A stretch of 64,000 nt of DNA from Arthrobacter sp. PAMC 25486 (GTDB lineage: Bacteria; Actinomycetota; Actinomycetes; Actinomycetales; Micrococcaceae), in the NCBI RefSeq assembly GCF_000785535.1, contig NZ_CP007595.1:2564439-2628438 (forward strand), written 5' to 3'. Each line of letters begins with the position of its first letter. Position 1 is the first letter of the stretch. The notes below the pieces were generated by a model, which saw only the letters and a program-made list of their open reading frames with translations, did not search any database and was not told the DNA's origin. The position numbers and the translations under genes were made by a program. Below are positions 34,787-43,824 of this stretch, piece after piece.

Positions 34787-35593
34787 TTACAGGCGTGCCG
34801 CCAGCATTTCCCTGATCTCGCGCGGCACATTGGTGGTCACCTGGGCGACGCCCGCGCCAAGGCACAGCTGAAGTTCTGCTGCGGTGTTCACCGTCCACAC
34901 CCGCAGGACGCGCCCGGCAGAAACCCAGCGGGCTACGTCCCCCGGGTGCTCACGCAGGTACTCGACGCCGGGCCCGGCAAGGTGGGCCACGCCGTCGTCC
35001 ATCATCTGGTGACGCTGCCCTTGCTCCGCCGACTCCTCCGACCCAACAATTTCAAGGAGCTGGCAGAGCTGGGCCGGCGACACCCGCTGCGCCAAATATT
35101 TGACGGCCGCGGGGTGAAAGGACATGAAGGAAAGCTCGACGTTCCCGGCCGTCGAGGGCTCGGGGGTCCAGCCGTGGCCACGCAGGGTTTCCAGGGCGGC
35201 ATCGACCAGAGCCGGATCAAAATTAGCAGCGTACTTGAACTCGATGGCGAGGCCGATGTTCCGCTGCGCGTCGGCAAGGATCTCCAGCAGCTCGGGCAGG
35301 GTCAGCAGCTGGTCCGTCTGGGAGCCGAATTCCGGCGGGATGGCGGCGCCGTGCCACGAACTGAAATCCAGCATGCGCAGCTGCGCTAGGGTCATTTCCG
35401 CCACGGGGCCGCTGCCATTGGAGGTCCGGTCCACGGTTTCGTCATGCAGCAGGACAAGGTGGCCGTCACCCGTGAGGTGGAGGTCGCACTCAACTCCGTC
35501 GGCGCCGTCGGCCAGGGCCTGTAAATAGGCGGCCCGGGTGTGTTCGGCGTAGGCGCCGCTGGAACCGCGGTGGGCAAAAATCTGAACCGTCAT
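34787..35593 (-). CDS. Glycerophosphodiester phosphodiesterase
   Basis: This 268-residue TIM-barrel enzyme splits glycerophosphodiesters into glycerol-3-phosphate and an alcohol. Active-site motifs are HRGSSGAYAEHTRAAY, GADGVECDLHLTGDGHLVLLHDE and AIEFKY. These supply the catalytic His pair and the metal-binding Glu/Asp/Glu. It is cytoplasmic, with no signal peptide. It lies 49 bp before the GH15 gene on the same strand and is divergent from DUF445, with only 22 bp between starts. Confidence 0.92.
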   Translation of the reverse strand: MTVQIFAHRGSSGAYAEHTRAAYLQALADGADGVECDLHLTGDGHLVLLHDETVDRTSNGSGPVAEMTLAQLRMLDFSSWHGAAIPPEFGSQTDQLLTLPELLEILADAQRNIGLAIEFKYAANFDPALVDAALETLRGHGWTPEPSTAGNVELSFMSFHPAAVKYLAQRVSPAQLCQLLEIVGSEESAEQGQRHQMMDDGVAHLAGPGVEYLREHPGDVARWVSAGRVLRVWTVNTAAELQLCLGAGVAQVTTNVPREIREMLAARL

Positions 35594-35615
35594 GGCTCCA
35601 CGCTACGCTTACTTC

Positions 35616-36899
35616 ATGGCGCAGACACAACAGCTTGACCCGTCCGGACTTCCACCGCACCCCGATGTTGCGAAGGCGGTGGCACTGCGGCGCATGAAGA
35701 ACATTGCGTTGGGGCTGCTGGTGTTCATGGCGGTGGTTTTCTGCTTCGCTTTTGCCCTTGAACACAAATATCCGTGGCTGGCGTACGTCCGCGCGGCGGC
35801 CGAAGGCGGCATGGTGGGTGCCCTGGCAGACTGGTTCGCGGTGACGGCGCTGTTCCGTTACCCCATGGGCATCAAGATCCCGCACACGGCCATCATCCCC
35901 AACCGCAAGGACGAGATCGGGGAATCCCTGGCCGAGTTTGTGGAAACCAACTTCCTCTCCGAAGAAGTCGTTGCCCAGAAACTGGCATCCACGCAGATTG
36001 CCCAAAAAGCCGGGGCCTGGCTGGCCAAACCGGAAAGTGCCCAGCGCGTGGCCACCGAGGGTGCCGCCGCCATTCGCGGTGCCATGGCCGTGCTGAAGGA
36101 CGACGACGTCAAGGACATCATCGAGTCCATGGTGCGCAAGCATGTCCTGGAACCACCGTGGGGCCCGCCCATCGGAAAACTCGCCGAGCGAATTTTTGCC
36201 GAAGGCCACCACCACTCCCTCGTTGACCTGCTCGTCGACAGGTCAACGACGTGGATTCGCGCCAACCACACCACCATCAGCGGACTCGTGGCCAATCGCT
36301 CACCCAGCTGGGTTCCCGGCTTCGTGGACGGCCTCGTCGGCGACAAGATCTACACCGAGTTCTACAAGTTCGCCCGCGCCGTGCAGGACGATCCCCAGCA
36401 TGAGGTCCGCCTGCAGCTGGACAACTATTTGCAGGAACTGGCCCAGGAACTGCAGCACGACCCCGCCATGATCGCGAAGGCCGAGGGCATGAAGGCCCAG
36501 GTCCTGGGCGACCCGGAAGTCCGCGAACTGGCCGGGCGCACCTGGGAAACCATCAAGTCCGCACTGACGGACGCCGTCGAGGACCCCAACTCGGAACTCC
36601 GGCTCAAGTTCACTTCTGCCGTGCAGGAATTTGGTCTCCGCCTTACCACCGACGACGAGCTGGCAGCCAAGGCCAACAAGTGGATTTCGGACGCCGCCGC
36701 ATATCTCGTCGGCACCTACAAACACGAGATCACATCCCTGATCACCGACACCGTGGAGCGCTGGGATGCTGCCGAAACCAGCCAGAAGATTGAGCTTCAG
36801 GTGGGCAAGGACCTGCAGTTCATCCGCATCAACGGCACGGTGGTCGGTTCGCTCGCCGGCGTCGCCATCTTCACGATCGCGACGCTGGTGTTCGGGTAG
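35616..36899 (+). CDS. DUF445 family membrane protein
   Basis: The 427-residue protein has an N-terminal span (NIALGLLVFMAVVFCFAFAL) and the diagnostic VRAAAEGGMVGALADWFAVTALFRYPMGIKIPHTAIIPNRKDEIG. A long helical region and a C-terminal span (GSLAGVAIFTIATLVFG) follow. The DUF445/YjiN family function is unknown. The start at 35616 has no Shine-Dalgarno sequence and sits 22 bp from the divergent GDPD start. The transcript may be leaderless. Confidence 0.88.
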   Translation: MAQTQQLDPSGLPPHPDVAKAVALRRMKNIALGLLVFMAVVFCFAFALEHKYPWLAYVRAAAEGGMVGALADWFAVTALFRYPMGIKIPHTAIIPNRKDEIGESLAEFVETNFLSEEVVAQKLASTQIAQKAGAWLAKPESAQRVATEGAAAIRGAMAVLKDDDVKDIIESMVRKHVLEPPWGPPIGKLAERIFAEGHHHSLVDLLVDRSTTWIRANHTTISGLVANRSPSWVPGFVDGLVGDKIYTEFYKFARAVQDDPQHEVRLQLDNYLQELAQELQHDPAMIAKAEGMKAQVLGDPEVRELAGRTWETIKSALTDAVEDPNSELRLKFTSAVQEFGLRLTTDDELAAKANKWISDAAAYLVGTYKHEITSLITDTVERWDAAETSQKIELQVGKDLQFIRINGTVVGSLAGVAIFTIATLVFG

Positions 36900-36926
36900 T
36901 TCGACGGTGCTCATTCCTGCGGCCCG

Positions 36927-37856
36927 TCAGCGCGGGCGTCGGGGAGCTTTCGGACCCTTCGGCGTCTTGACCTTCGCAGCCTTACCGGCCTTGGCGGGCT
37001 TGGCGGGCTTTCCCGGTTTCAGCGCCTTCACTTTCGCAGGCTTCGGCGCATTAAGTTCGGCGAGTAACAGCGGCGGGATTTCCAGGGGCGCCGGGCCGAA
37101 GGCCCGCTGGGCCGAGGCGATCACCGCCCTGCCCATCATGTAGTTGCCCACGCCGCCGACGGCTGCACCAATGCCGAACGGCAACGCCCTGCCAACAATT
37201 GAGGCGCTGCCCTTGACGGCCATCTTGCGCAGGAACATTTTTTGCATGGGCGCCACAAGGCCCTTGACGGAAGCCAGCGGCACATTCTTGCTAAACGTCT
37301 TGCCCCACGCCTGCATGGGTGTTTTGCCGTTGCCGAGAGCGTGCCCGGTCAAGCCGGCCAACATGGCCTGCCCCTCGTCGCCCAGAATAATGGCCATGAC
37401 GGTGAGCTGGGCGCTTTCGGGATTCGCCAACCGCACACCGTGGAGTTCGGCGATGGATTGGGCGTACAAGGCGGTGGCTTCAAGGAAAACAACAGTGGCC
37501 GCTGCGGAAATCGACAGTGCGGCAACAGTTCCGACGCCGGGGATGATGGCGGTGGCACCGATGGCTGCACCGCCGGTTCCGACGCCGGAGAGGAAGTCGC
37601 GTTCGAGGCGCTGGCTCAGTTCAAAGGCGGTGGCGTTCGGGTAGCGCCGGCGCAGGCGGCGCAGGTTTGCCAGCACCAGGGGCCGCTGTACCTCGACGGC
37701 CCGCAGCAACATGCCATGGACCGCCGGCGTTGGGTTTCCGCGAGCATCAAATGCCGCACCGGCCGCCATTTCCACGGCAGGGTTGGCCCTGGCCGTGTTT
37801 TTGGCAAAGCCCGGGGCAGCGCCCATCCCCACATGATTGAGATCTTTGCGTGCCAT
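36927..37856 (-). CDS. EcsC-family protein
   Basis: The 309-residue protein has EcsC-domain hallmarks: glycine-rich GTGGAAIGATAIIPGVGTVAALSISAAATVVFLEATALYAQSIAELHGV, and MGRAVIASAQRAFGP near the end. The C-terminus (about 30 residues) is a Lys/Pro/Ala-rich basic tail. EcsC proteins are peripheral membrane proteins of unclear function. GGGGAG precedes the ATG at 37856. The stop is 27 bp from the converging DUF445 stop. Confidence 0.8.
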   Translation of the reverse strand: MARKDLNHVGMGAAPGFAKNTARANPAVEMAAGAAFDARGNPTPAVHGMLLRAVEVQRPLVLANLRRLRRRYPNATAFELSQRLERDFLSGVGTGGAAIGATAIIPGVGTVAALSISAAATVVFLEATALYAQSIAELHGVRLANPESAQLTVMAIILGDEGQAMLAGLTGHALGNGKTPMQAWGKTFSKNVPLASVKGLVAPMQKMFLRKMAVKGSASIVGRALPFGIGAAVGGVGNYMMGRAVIASAQRAFGPAPLEIPPLLLAELNAPKPAKVKALKPGKPAKPAKAGKAAKVKTPKGPKAPRRPR

Positions 37857-37969
37857 TGACTCCCCTGCCGTGATCGTCACTCCAGCGTAACTCCCCAACC
37901 CGGGTGCAGCCCCGTCATTCACTGTGGGAATACCCATCCGGTGGTCAGCCCGCATGCTTCCGTGGCGCC

Positions 37970-38311
37970 CTAATATCGCAGACCTTCTGGAATGAGGGCC
38001 CGGCCGGCCGCCGTAAGGTCAAACATCAGTGTCATGACGGGCCCCAACGGATCCAGCGGATCGGGCTCAAGCCACAGGCACATCCTGGCTTCCAAAGCAT
38101 CGTCCGTTTCCGGCCATTTCACCAAGCCGCATTCCCCGTAATCGCCCGCCACCAAATAACCCCTTCGGCAGTATTTCAGTGCCCAGGCAATGGAATCTTC
38201 CCGTGGATTTGGCGTGTGGGCTTTCCCGAGCTGCTCCTCGATCTGGCCAAACAGGATCCGCTCCAGCCACCCGAATGACAAGATCCAGACGTCGGTCTCC
38301 GACTCGTTCAC
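37970..38311 (-). CDS. Hypothetical protein, 113 aa
   Basis: I do not recognise this protein. It starts at a GTG with GGAGAG 6 nt upstream, and codon usage is normal. The sequence is acidic and aromatic-rich (WILSFGWLERILFGQIEEQL, then ALKYCRRGYLVAGDYGECGLVKWPETDD), with no membrane span or signal. The ordered composition suggests a small folded cytoplasmic protein. Confidence 0.65.
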   Translation of the reverse strand: MNESETDVWILSFGWLERILFGQIEEQLGKAHTPNPREDSIAWALKYCRRGYLVAGDYGECGLVKWPETDDALEARMCLWLEPDPLDPLGPVMTLMFDLTAAGRALIPEGLRY

Positions 38312-38444
38312 ACCGCTCTCCGTCCGGACTGGTGGCCGCCGGCGTTTCCAACGGCACCTGTCCGGCCAGCCTACGTCTCAGCGCCGGTGGGATCAGCCGG
38401 TGGAATCAGCCGGGGGAACCGCCCGTCCGCACCCGGCTGGAACC

Positions 38445-38894
38445 TCAGCCTGCGAGCGCTGAGGAGGCTCCGGCGTCGTGCTTCACAGAGGCACCAAACA
38501 GCCGGGTGCGCAGTGCCAGGAACAGCAGCACCATGGCCACGCTGAGCAGGATGTGGCCCAGGCCGGCGATTCCGGGGATGGCTGCGGAGACGTCGGTGGT
38601 GCCGTTGACCTGCAGGATGCCGTGGACCACCATGATGGCCGCGGTCAGGATCAGGCCGGCGTTGTACGTCCAGAAGAACCAGTTGAACAGGCGCGATTTA
38701 GACAGCGTGAACAGCTTTTCCAGGATGAGCACAATGAGCAGGACGATGAAGCCGAGCGTGAGCAGGTGCGTATGGACGACCGAGAGCTGGGTGAAGCCGG
38801 TGAAGTCCTTGCCCTTGGTGTACTCGCGGTAAAACAGGCCAGAGAGCACGCCAATGACCATGTACGCGAACGATGAGTAAAAGAGCTTCTTCAT
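38445..38894 (-). CDS. DUF2871 family four-span membrane protein
   Basis: This 149-residue protein with four spans starts MKKLFYSSFAYMVIGVLSGLFYREYTKGKDF. The FTQLSVVHTHLLTLGFI segment has conserved His residues like those in heme/copper-oxidase-related or DUF2871 proteins. AAAGGAC precedes the ATG. The conserved HTH pair inside the membrane region hints at metal or heme binding; that is inference. Confidence 0.82.
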   Translation of the reverse strand: MKKLFYSSFAYMVIGVLSGLFYREYTKGKDFTGFTQLSVVHTHLLTLGFIVLLIVLILEKLFTLSKSRLFNWFFWTYNAGLILTAAIMVVHGILQVNGTTDVSAAIPGIAGLGHILLSVAMVLLFLALRTRLFGASVKHDAGASSALAG

Positions 38895-39062
38895 GGGATG
38901 TCCTTTGCTGGTGGGCCCCTGGTTGGGCTTTGCTTCCAGTCTACGGACGCGCACGACGCCGACCATCAACCTTTTGGTTGAATCGGCGGCGGCAGTTGGC
39001 TGCTTTGGCGACGAGCGGGCCGGGTTTCGCATCCCCGCGTCCGGGCGGGGGAATTCGGGCGG

Positions 39063-39704
39063 CTACCCCTTGGGCACGAAGGAGCCGGGCACGGTGGCTG
39101 TCAAAAATGATGAGACGTCGGCGAGCTCGGCGGCGCTGAAGTTGTGGCCCACGCCGTCGTAGCGGGCCTGTTGCAGATCGGTGTTGTGGGCCAGCCATTC
39201 GGCGGTGAATGCGATGGCGTCGGGGTTGATGACAAGGTCGGCGGTGCCGCGGGCCCAAAAGAACGGGAGCTTGCGGGCCAGCGGCTCCATGGCGGCGAGC
39301 AGTTCATTCTGGAGGGCGAATCCGGAGAGTCCAACGCCGGCCGTGAATTTGTCCGGGCGCAGCCGAATGAGAGTGGTGGCCATGGCCATGCCCTGCGAGA
39401 AGCCGAGGACGGAGACGGAGCTGAACTGGTGCTTGACCATCATGGTGTCCAGCCAGGCCAGCACTGCGGTGGTCGCGCCCACCACCTCGGCGAAGTCGTT
39501 GGCCAGGAAGTAGTCCAGGAGGAACCAACCGTAGTCACCGGAAATATCCAGCGGGGCGCGAGGTGCAGCACACACGAACCCCTGCGGCATGTCCTTGAAC
39601 AGGGCGCTCATGCGGGACTCATCCGAGCCGTAACCGTGCAGCATGAGCAGCAGCGGCTTTCCCGCGCGTTCGTTTTCGGGGTGGGACCACGCAACAGTTT
39701 CCAT
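39063..39704 (-). CDS. Alpha/beta-hydrolase (carboxylesterase/phospholipase type)
   Basis: The 213-residue esterase has the fold of YpfH/YtpA-like serine hydrolases. The N-terminal LLLMLHGYGSDESRM gives the oxyanion loop. Nucleophile Ser lies in VLGFSQGMAMA, acid Asp near GTADLVINPD, and His in GVGHNFSAAEL. No signal peptide is present. The substrate is likely a short-chain ester or lysophospholipid. Confidence 0.88.
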   Translation of the reverse strand: METVAWSHPENERAGKPLLLMLHGYGSDESRMSALFKDMPQGFVCAAPRAPLDISGDYGWFLLDYFLANDFAEVVGATTAVLAWLDTMMVKHQFSSVSVLGFSQGMAMATTLIRLRPDKFTAGVGLSGFALQNELLAAMEPLARKLPFFWARGTADLVINPDAIAFTAEWLAHNTDLQQARYDGVGHNFSAAELADVSSFLTATVPGSFVPKG

Positions 39705-39845
39705 GGGGCCAGACTACCCATTGGGGTGTGGCGGCTCGTGTCTCGGCGCCGGTTCACCCGCCGGGTGGCCGCCTGCAGTTTGGACGGCAGAATCGCGCTG
39801 AGTTGGGCAAAAGCCGGCGCCCGGAGCCCCCTGCCCACACCATCA

Positions 39846-39899
39846 ATCTGTGTTTATGTGGGAATCGTCTTGACATTCAAAGATAAACACAGATAAAGT
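39846..39899 (+). promoter_or_regulatory. Promoter with 12+12 bp inverted-repeat operator for the fru/pts operon
   Basis: Half-sites ATCTGTGTTTAT (39846-39857) and ATAAACACAGAT (39883-39894) are perfect inverted copies 25 bp apart. Between and within them lie TTGACA (39870-39875) and, after 18 bp, TAAAGT (39894-39899). The right half-site fills the -35/-10 spacer. DeoR/FruR binding would block transcription of its own operon, with fructose-1-phosphate the expected inducer. Confidence 0.8.
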
Positions 39900-39988
39900 C
39901 AGCTGAAACAACTTCCTGTGACTCGCATCACGGGCATCGGCGCCGTCAGCGGATCATGCAGGCAGTCGCCACCATCGGAAGGAACGTC

Positions 39989-40777
39989 ATGTTTGCGGAG
40001 GAACGCCATCTCAGGACCGCCGAACTCGTCAGCGCCCGGGGCCGGGTCGGCGTGAACGAACTGGCCGAACTGTTTTCCGTCACCCAGGAAACCGTCCGCC
40101 GCGACCTCGCCGCCCTTGAGGAAGCGGGCCAATTGCGCCGCGTCCACGGCGGCGCGGTTGGTACCGACCGGCTGACCCGCTCGGAGCTGAGCCTGACCGA
40201 GCGCCAAACCCAGCACCTGGATGAGAAGCAGCGCATCGCCACGGCTGCACTGGCACTCATCCCCCACGCACCGACGGCCTCGATCCTGTTGGACTCGGGC
40301 ACCACCACGGCGGCTCTCGCCGAACGCCTGGACGACTGGATCCCCGCCAACGACGGCGACGAGCTGCTCGTCATCACCAACTCCCTCCCCACCGCCGCTT
40401 CGTTGAGCACCAACAAACACCTGCTGTTGGACATTGTCGGCGGACGTGTCAGGGGCTTGACCAGCGCAGTCGTGGGCGCCCGCGCCACGGAGCAGCTCGG
40501 TGCACTGCGCCCCGACATTGCCTTCATTGGCACCAACGGCATCCACGCCGGCTTCGGCTTGAGCACCCCCGACCCCGTCGAGGCGGCCACCAAGACCGCC
40601 ATGGTCCGGGCCGCCCGGCAGGTCGTGGTCTTGGCTGACGCTTCCAAGCTCGGCGCCGAAACACTTGTCCGCTTTGCAACCCTTGAGGAGATCGACACGT
40701 TGATCACCACCGCCGAACCGTCTGCCGAACTTGCGGCAGCCCTGGCCGCTGCCGGCGTTGAGGTCGTGATCGCATGA
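39989..40777 (+). CDS. DeoR-family regulator of the fructose operon
   Basis: The 262-residue repressor has an N-terminal DeoR winged helix (RTAELVSARGRVGVNELAELFSVTQETVRRDLAALEEAGQLRRVHGGAV, about residues 7-55). The C-terminal sugar-phosphate-binding DeoRC domain contains ILLDSGTTTAALAERL and DIAFIGTNGI. GGAAGGAA lies upstream of the ATG at 39989. It overlaps fruK by 4 bp and follows the inverted-repeat operator, so autoregulation with fructose-1-phosphate as effector is likely. It is analogous to FruR of Corynebacterium. Confidence 0.92.
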   Translation: MFAEERHLRTAELVSARGRVGVNELAELFSVTQETVRRDLAALEEAGQLRRVHGGAVGTDRLTRSELSLTERQTQHLDEKQRIATAALALIPHAPTASILLDSGTTTAALAERLDDWIPANDGDELLVITNSLPTAASLSTNKHLLLDIVGGRVRGLTSAVVGARATEQLGALRPDIAFIGTNGIHAGFGLSTPDPVEAATKTAMVRAARQVVVLADASKLGAETLVRFATLEEIDTLITTAEPSAELAAALAAAGVEVVIA

Positions 40778-41736
40778 TCCTCACCCTGACCCCCAACCCA
40801 AGCCTGGACCGCACCATCGAGCTCCAGGCCCCTCTGGAACGCGGCGCGGTCCAGCGTGCAACCTCAGCCTCTCAGCACCCAGGCGGCAAGGGAGTGAACA
40901 TTGTCCGTGCTTTGTCTGCTTCCGGCATTGAGTCGCTCGCGCTGTTGCCCGGGGACGCGGATGACGCCGTCGTCCGCGCCCTGGCCCTTGAAAACATCCC
41001 GCACCTCACCCTCCCCATCGGGGCGGCGCTGCGCAGCAACGTGGCCATCACCGAGCCCGACGGGACCACCACCAAGGTCAACGAGCCAGGCCCGGTGCTC
41101 ACCGCCGCACAGCTTGCGGACCTGCTGGCGCTCACCGTGGAAAAGTCCGACGGCGCTTCCTGGCTCGTCCTTGCCGGCTCGCTGCCGCCCGGAGTCCCTG
41201 CAGATTTTTATGCCGTCGTCATCGATGCTGTGCGTGCCGCCTACGGAACGAAAGCCCCGAAGATCGCGGTTGACTCTTCCGGTGCACCGCTGCGCGAATG
41301 CCTGCGCTCGGCCCCGGACCTGCTCAAGCCCAACGGCGAAGAACTCGCCGAACTGACTGGCATTGCCGACGGACAGGCCATCGAGGCGGACCCCTCATTG
41401 GCAGCGGACGCATCCACGTCCCTCATCCATCGAGGTGTCGGCGCAGTCCTGGCCACGCTTGGTTCCAAGGGTGCCGTCCTGGTGAGCGCAAACGGCAGTT
41501 GGCACGGCCGCGGCCCTGCCATTGAAGCAAAAAGCACCGTCGGCGCGGGCGATTCCGCCTTGTCCGGATATCTGTTGAGCACACTCCGCGGGGACTCTCC
41601 CGAGGCGTGCCTGCAGCAAGCAGTGGCCCATGGGGCGGCCGCAGCTTCCCTCCCCGGAACCATGGTTCCCTCCCTCGCTCAAACAACCCCCACCGCCGTC
41701 ACCGTGACGGCTCTGGCCTCAGTCGAAGAGATCTAA
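40774..41736 (+). CDS. fruK: 1-phosphofructokinase
   Basis: This 320-residue PfkB-family kinase phosphorylates fructose-1-phosphate at C6 to fructose-1,6-bisphosphate. Motifs are ILTLTPNPSLDRTIEL at the N-terminus, HPGGKGVNIVRAL (sugar site) and STVGAGDSALSGYL with the catalytic Asp. It overlaps the regulator by 4 bp and precedes fruA by 1 bp. Its substrate is the product of the FruA PTS. Confidence 0.95.
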   Translation: MILTLTPNPSLDRTIELQAPLERGAVQRATSASQHPGGKGVNIVRALSASGIESLALLPGDADDAVVRALALENIPHLTLPIGAALRSNVAITEPDGTTTKVNEPGPVLTAAQLADLLALTVEKSDGASWLVLAGSLPPGVPADFYAVVIDAVRAAYGTKAPKIAVDSSGAPLRECLRSAPDLLKPNGEELAELTGIADGQAIEADPSLAADASTSLIHRGVGAVLATLGSKGAVLVSANGSWHGRGPAIEAKSTVGAGDSALSGYLLSTLRGDSPEACLQQAVAHGAAAASLPGTMVPSLAQTTPTAVTVTALASVEEI

Positions 41737-41737
41737 C

Positions 41738-43795
41738 ATGACCACCCTCATTAGCACCGATCTGGTGCTCCTTGACGCCAACCTTGGCATGGACACCACC
41801 TCCGTCATCCGCACCCTGGCCGAGCTCATTGCAAAGACCGGCCGGGCCTCCGAAGTTGCAGGATTGTTCGCCGATGCGCTGGCCCGCGAGCAAAAAACCG
41901 CCACCGGCGTCCCCGGCGGCATCGCCATCCCGCACTGCCGCTCCGAGGCGGTGCTTGAACCCACACTCGCCATGGCCCGTCTGAACCCTGCTGTCGACTT
42001 CGGTGCCAAAGACGGCCCGGCCGACATCATCTTCTTCATTGCGGCCCCGGCCGGCGCCGACAACGCCCACCTCAAGCTGCTCTCCAAGCTGGCCCGCTCC
42101 CTCATCAAGAAGGACTTCACGGCGGCCCTGCGCGCAGCAGCAACCCCGGCCGACATCGTCGCCCTCGTCGACGAAGCGCTGGCAGACAAACCCAAGCCGG
42201 CCACGGCAACAGCCGCACCTGCGGCGCAAGCCGATCCCGGCGCAGCCGCCGCCACACCCGAGCCGGCCCGCCGGAAGCGGATCGTTGCCGTGACGGCGTG
42301 TCCCACGGGAATCGCCCACACGTACATGGCCGCCGATTCGCTCGTCGCCGCAGCCGAGGAGGCCGGTGTTGACCTGCAGGTCGAGACGCAGGGCTCCGGC
42401 GCCGTGACACCGCTGGACCCGGCCGTCATTGCAGCAGCGGACGCCGTGATTTTTGCCGTCGACGTGGATGTGCGCGGCAAGGAGCGCTTTGCCGGCAAGC
42501 CCCTCGTCAGCTCGCCCGTGAAGCGCGGCATTGACGAACCCGCCAAGATGGTCCAGGAAGCTGTTGCCGCGTCGAACAACCCCAACGCGCACCGTGTGCC
42601 GCACTTCGGCGCAGAGGAAGCCGCCGACCAGAAGGCCGAATCCTCCAGTGAAAGCCTCGGCGCCAAGATCAAGAAGGTCCTGCTGACCGGCGTCAGCTAC
42701 ATGATCCCGTTCGTGGCCGGCGGCGGTTTGCTGATCGCCCTGGGCTTCCTGCTGGGCGGTTTCCTGATTCCGGACTTCGCGGACAAGATCCTGACAACCA
42801 ACAGCCTGGCCAACCTGCCCACGGACTTCCCGGACCAGGCCCTGGGCCCGCTCGGTGCCTACCTTGGCGCCGTGGCGTTCACCATCGGCAACCTGTCCAT
42901 GAGCTTCCTGGTCCCTGCGTTGGCGGGCTACATCGCGTTCGGCATCGCCGACCGACCCGGCATCGCCCCCGGCTTCACGGCCGGCGCGATTGCCGTGTTC
43001 ATGGGTGCCGGTTTCCTGGGCGGGCTGGTGGGCGGCATCCTTGCCGGCCTCGCCGCCTACTGGATCGGCAGCTGGAAGGTGCCCCGCTGGCTGCGCGGCC
43101 TCATGCCCGTCGTGATCATCCCACTGTTGGGCTCCATCATCGCCTCCGGCGCCATGCTCCTCTTCCTGGGCGCGCCCATCGCCGCACTCTCCGACGGTTT
43201 GAACAGCTGGCTGACAGGCATGACCGGGGCATCCGCCGTCGCGCTTGGCATCATCCTGGGCCTGATGATGTGCTTTGACCTGGGCGGGCCTGTCAACAAG
43301 GTGGCCTACGCATTTGCGGTTGCCGGGCTCGGCGCGGGCAGCATTGCCGCCCAAGCGCCGTGGGAAATCATGGCCACTGTCATGGCTGCGGGTATGGTCC
43401 CGCCGCTGGCGATGGCGTTGGCCACCGTGCTCGATGCGAAGCGTTTCTCTCTTGCCGAGCGTGAAAACGGCAAGGCCGCCTGGCTGCTCGGCGCCTCGTT
43501 CATCACCGAAGGCGCCATCCCGTTCGCGGCCGCCGATCCCTTACGCGTCATCCCCGCCTCCATGCTGGGCGGCGCCGTGACAGGTGCCATGACCATGGCC
43601 TTCCACGTGACCTCGCAGGCACCCCACGGCGGCATCTTCGTCTTCTTCGCGATCGGCAACGTCGTCATGTTCGTAGTTTCCATCCTGGCGGGCACCGTCG
43701 TGGCCGGTTTCGCGGTTGTTGCACTCAAGCGCTGGGCCGTGCGCAAGCCCGTTGATACCCTTGCAGCAACGCAGCTTGCAAGCCAGGCCAGCTAA
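41738..43795 (+). CDS. fruA: PTS fructose transporter, fused EIIABC
   Basis: This 685-residue protein imports fructose and phosphorylates it to fructose-1-phosphate. Domain order is EIIA (about 1-150, phospho-His66 in IPHCRSE), an Ala/Pro linker, EIIB (about 183-285, phospho-Cys188 in TACPTGIAHTYMAAD), then the EIIC membrane domain (about 310-670). EIIC includes VAGGGLLIALGFLLGG, FDLGGPVNKVAYAFA and FITEGAIPFAAADPLRVIP. Phosphate arrives from the PtsI and HPr encoded downstream. The fused layout is typical for actinobacteria. Confidence 0.96.
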   Translation: MTTLISTDLVLLDANLGMDTTSVIRTLAELIAKTGRASEVAGLFADALAREQKTATGVPGGIAIPHCRSEAVLEPTLAMARLNPAVDFGAKDGPADIIFFIAAPAGADNAHLKLLSKLARSLIKKDFTAALRAAATPADIVALVDEALADKPKPATATAAPAAQADPGAAAATPEPARRKRIVAVTACPTGIAHTYMAADSLVAAAEEAGVDLQVETQGSGAVTPLDPAVIAAADAVIFAVDVDVRGKERFAGKPLVSSPVKRGIDEPAKMVQEAVAASNNPNAHRVPHFGAEEAADQKAESSSESLGAKIKKVLLTGVSYMIPFVAGGGLLIALGFLLGGFLIPDFADKILTTNSLANLPTDFPDQALGPLGAYLGAVAFTIGNLSMSFLVPALAGYIAFGIADRPGIAPGFTAGAIAVFMGAGFLGGLVGGILAGLAAYWIGSWKVPRWLRGLMPVVIIPLLGSIIASGAMLLFLGAPIAALSDGLNSWLTGMTGASAVALGIILGLMMCFDLGGPVNKVAYAFAVAGLGAGSIAAQAPWEIMATVMAAGMVPPLAMALATVLDAKRFSLAERENGKAAWLLGASFITEGAIPFAAADPLRVIPASMLGGAVTGAMTMAFHVTSQAPHGGIFVFFAIGNVVMFVVSILAGTVVAGFAVVALKRWAVRKPVDTLAATQLASQAS

Positions 43796-43824
43796 GTCCT
43801 GAAATGATTTTCGAAGGAGCACCC

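Noticed and set aside
41699..43354. 551-codon minus-strand frame opposite fruA
   Set aside because: It is a shadow of the EIIABC gene, with composition (Gly/Arg/His-rich) typical of antisense frames in high-GC DNA.
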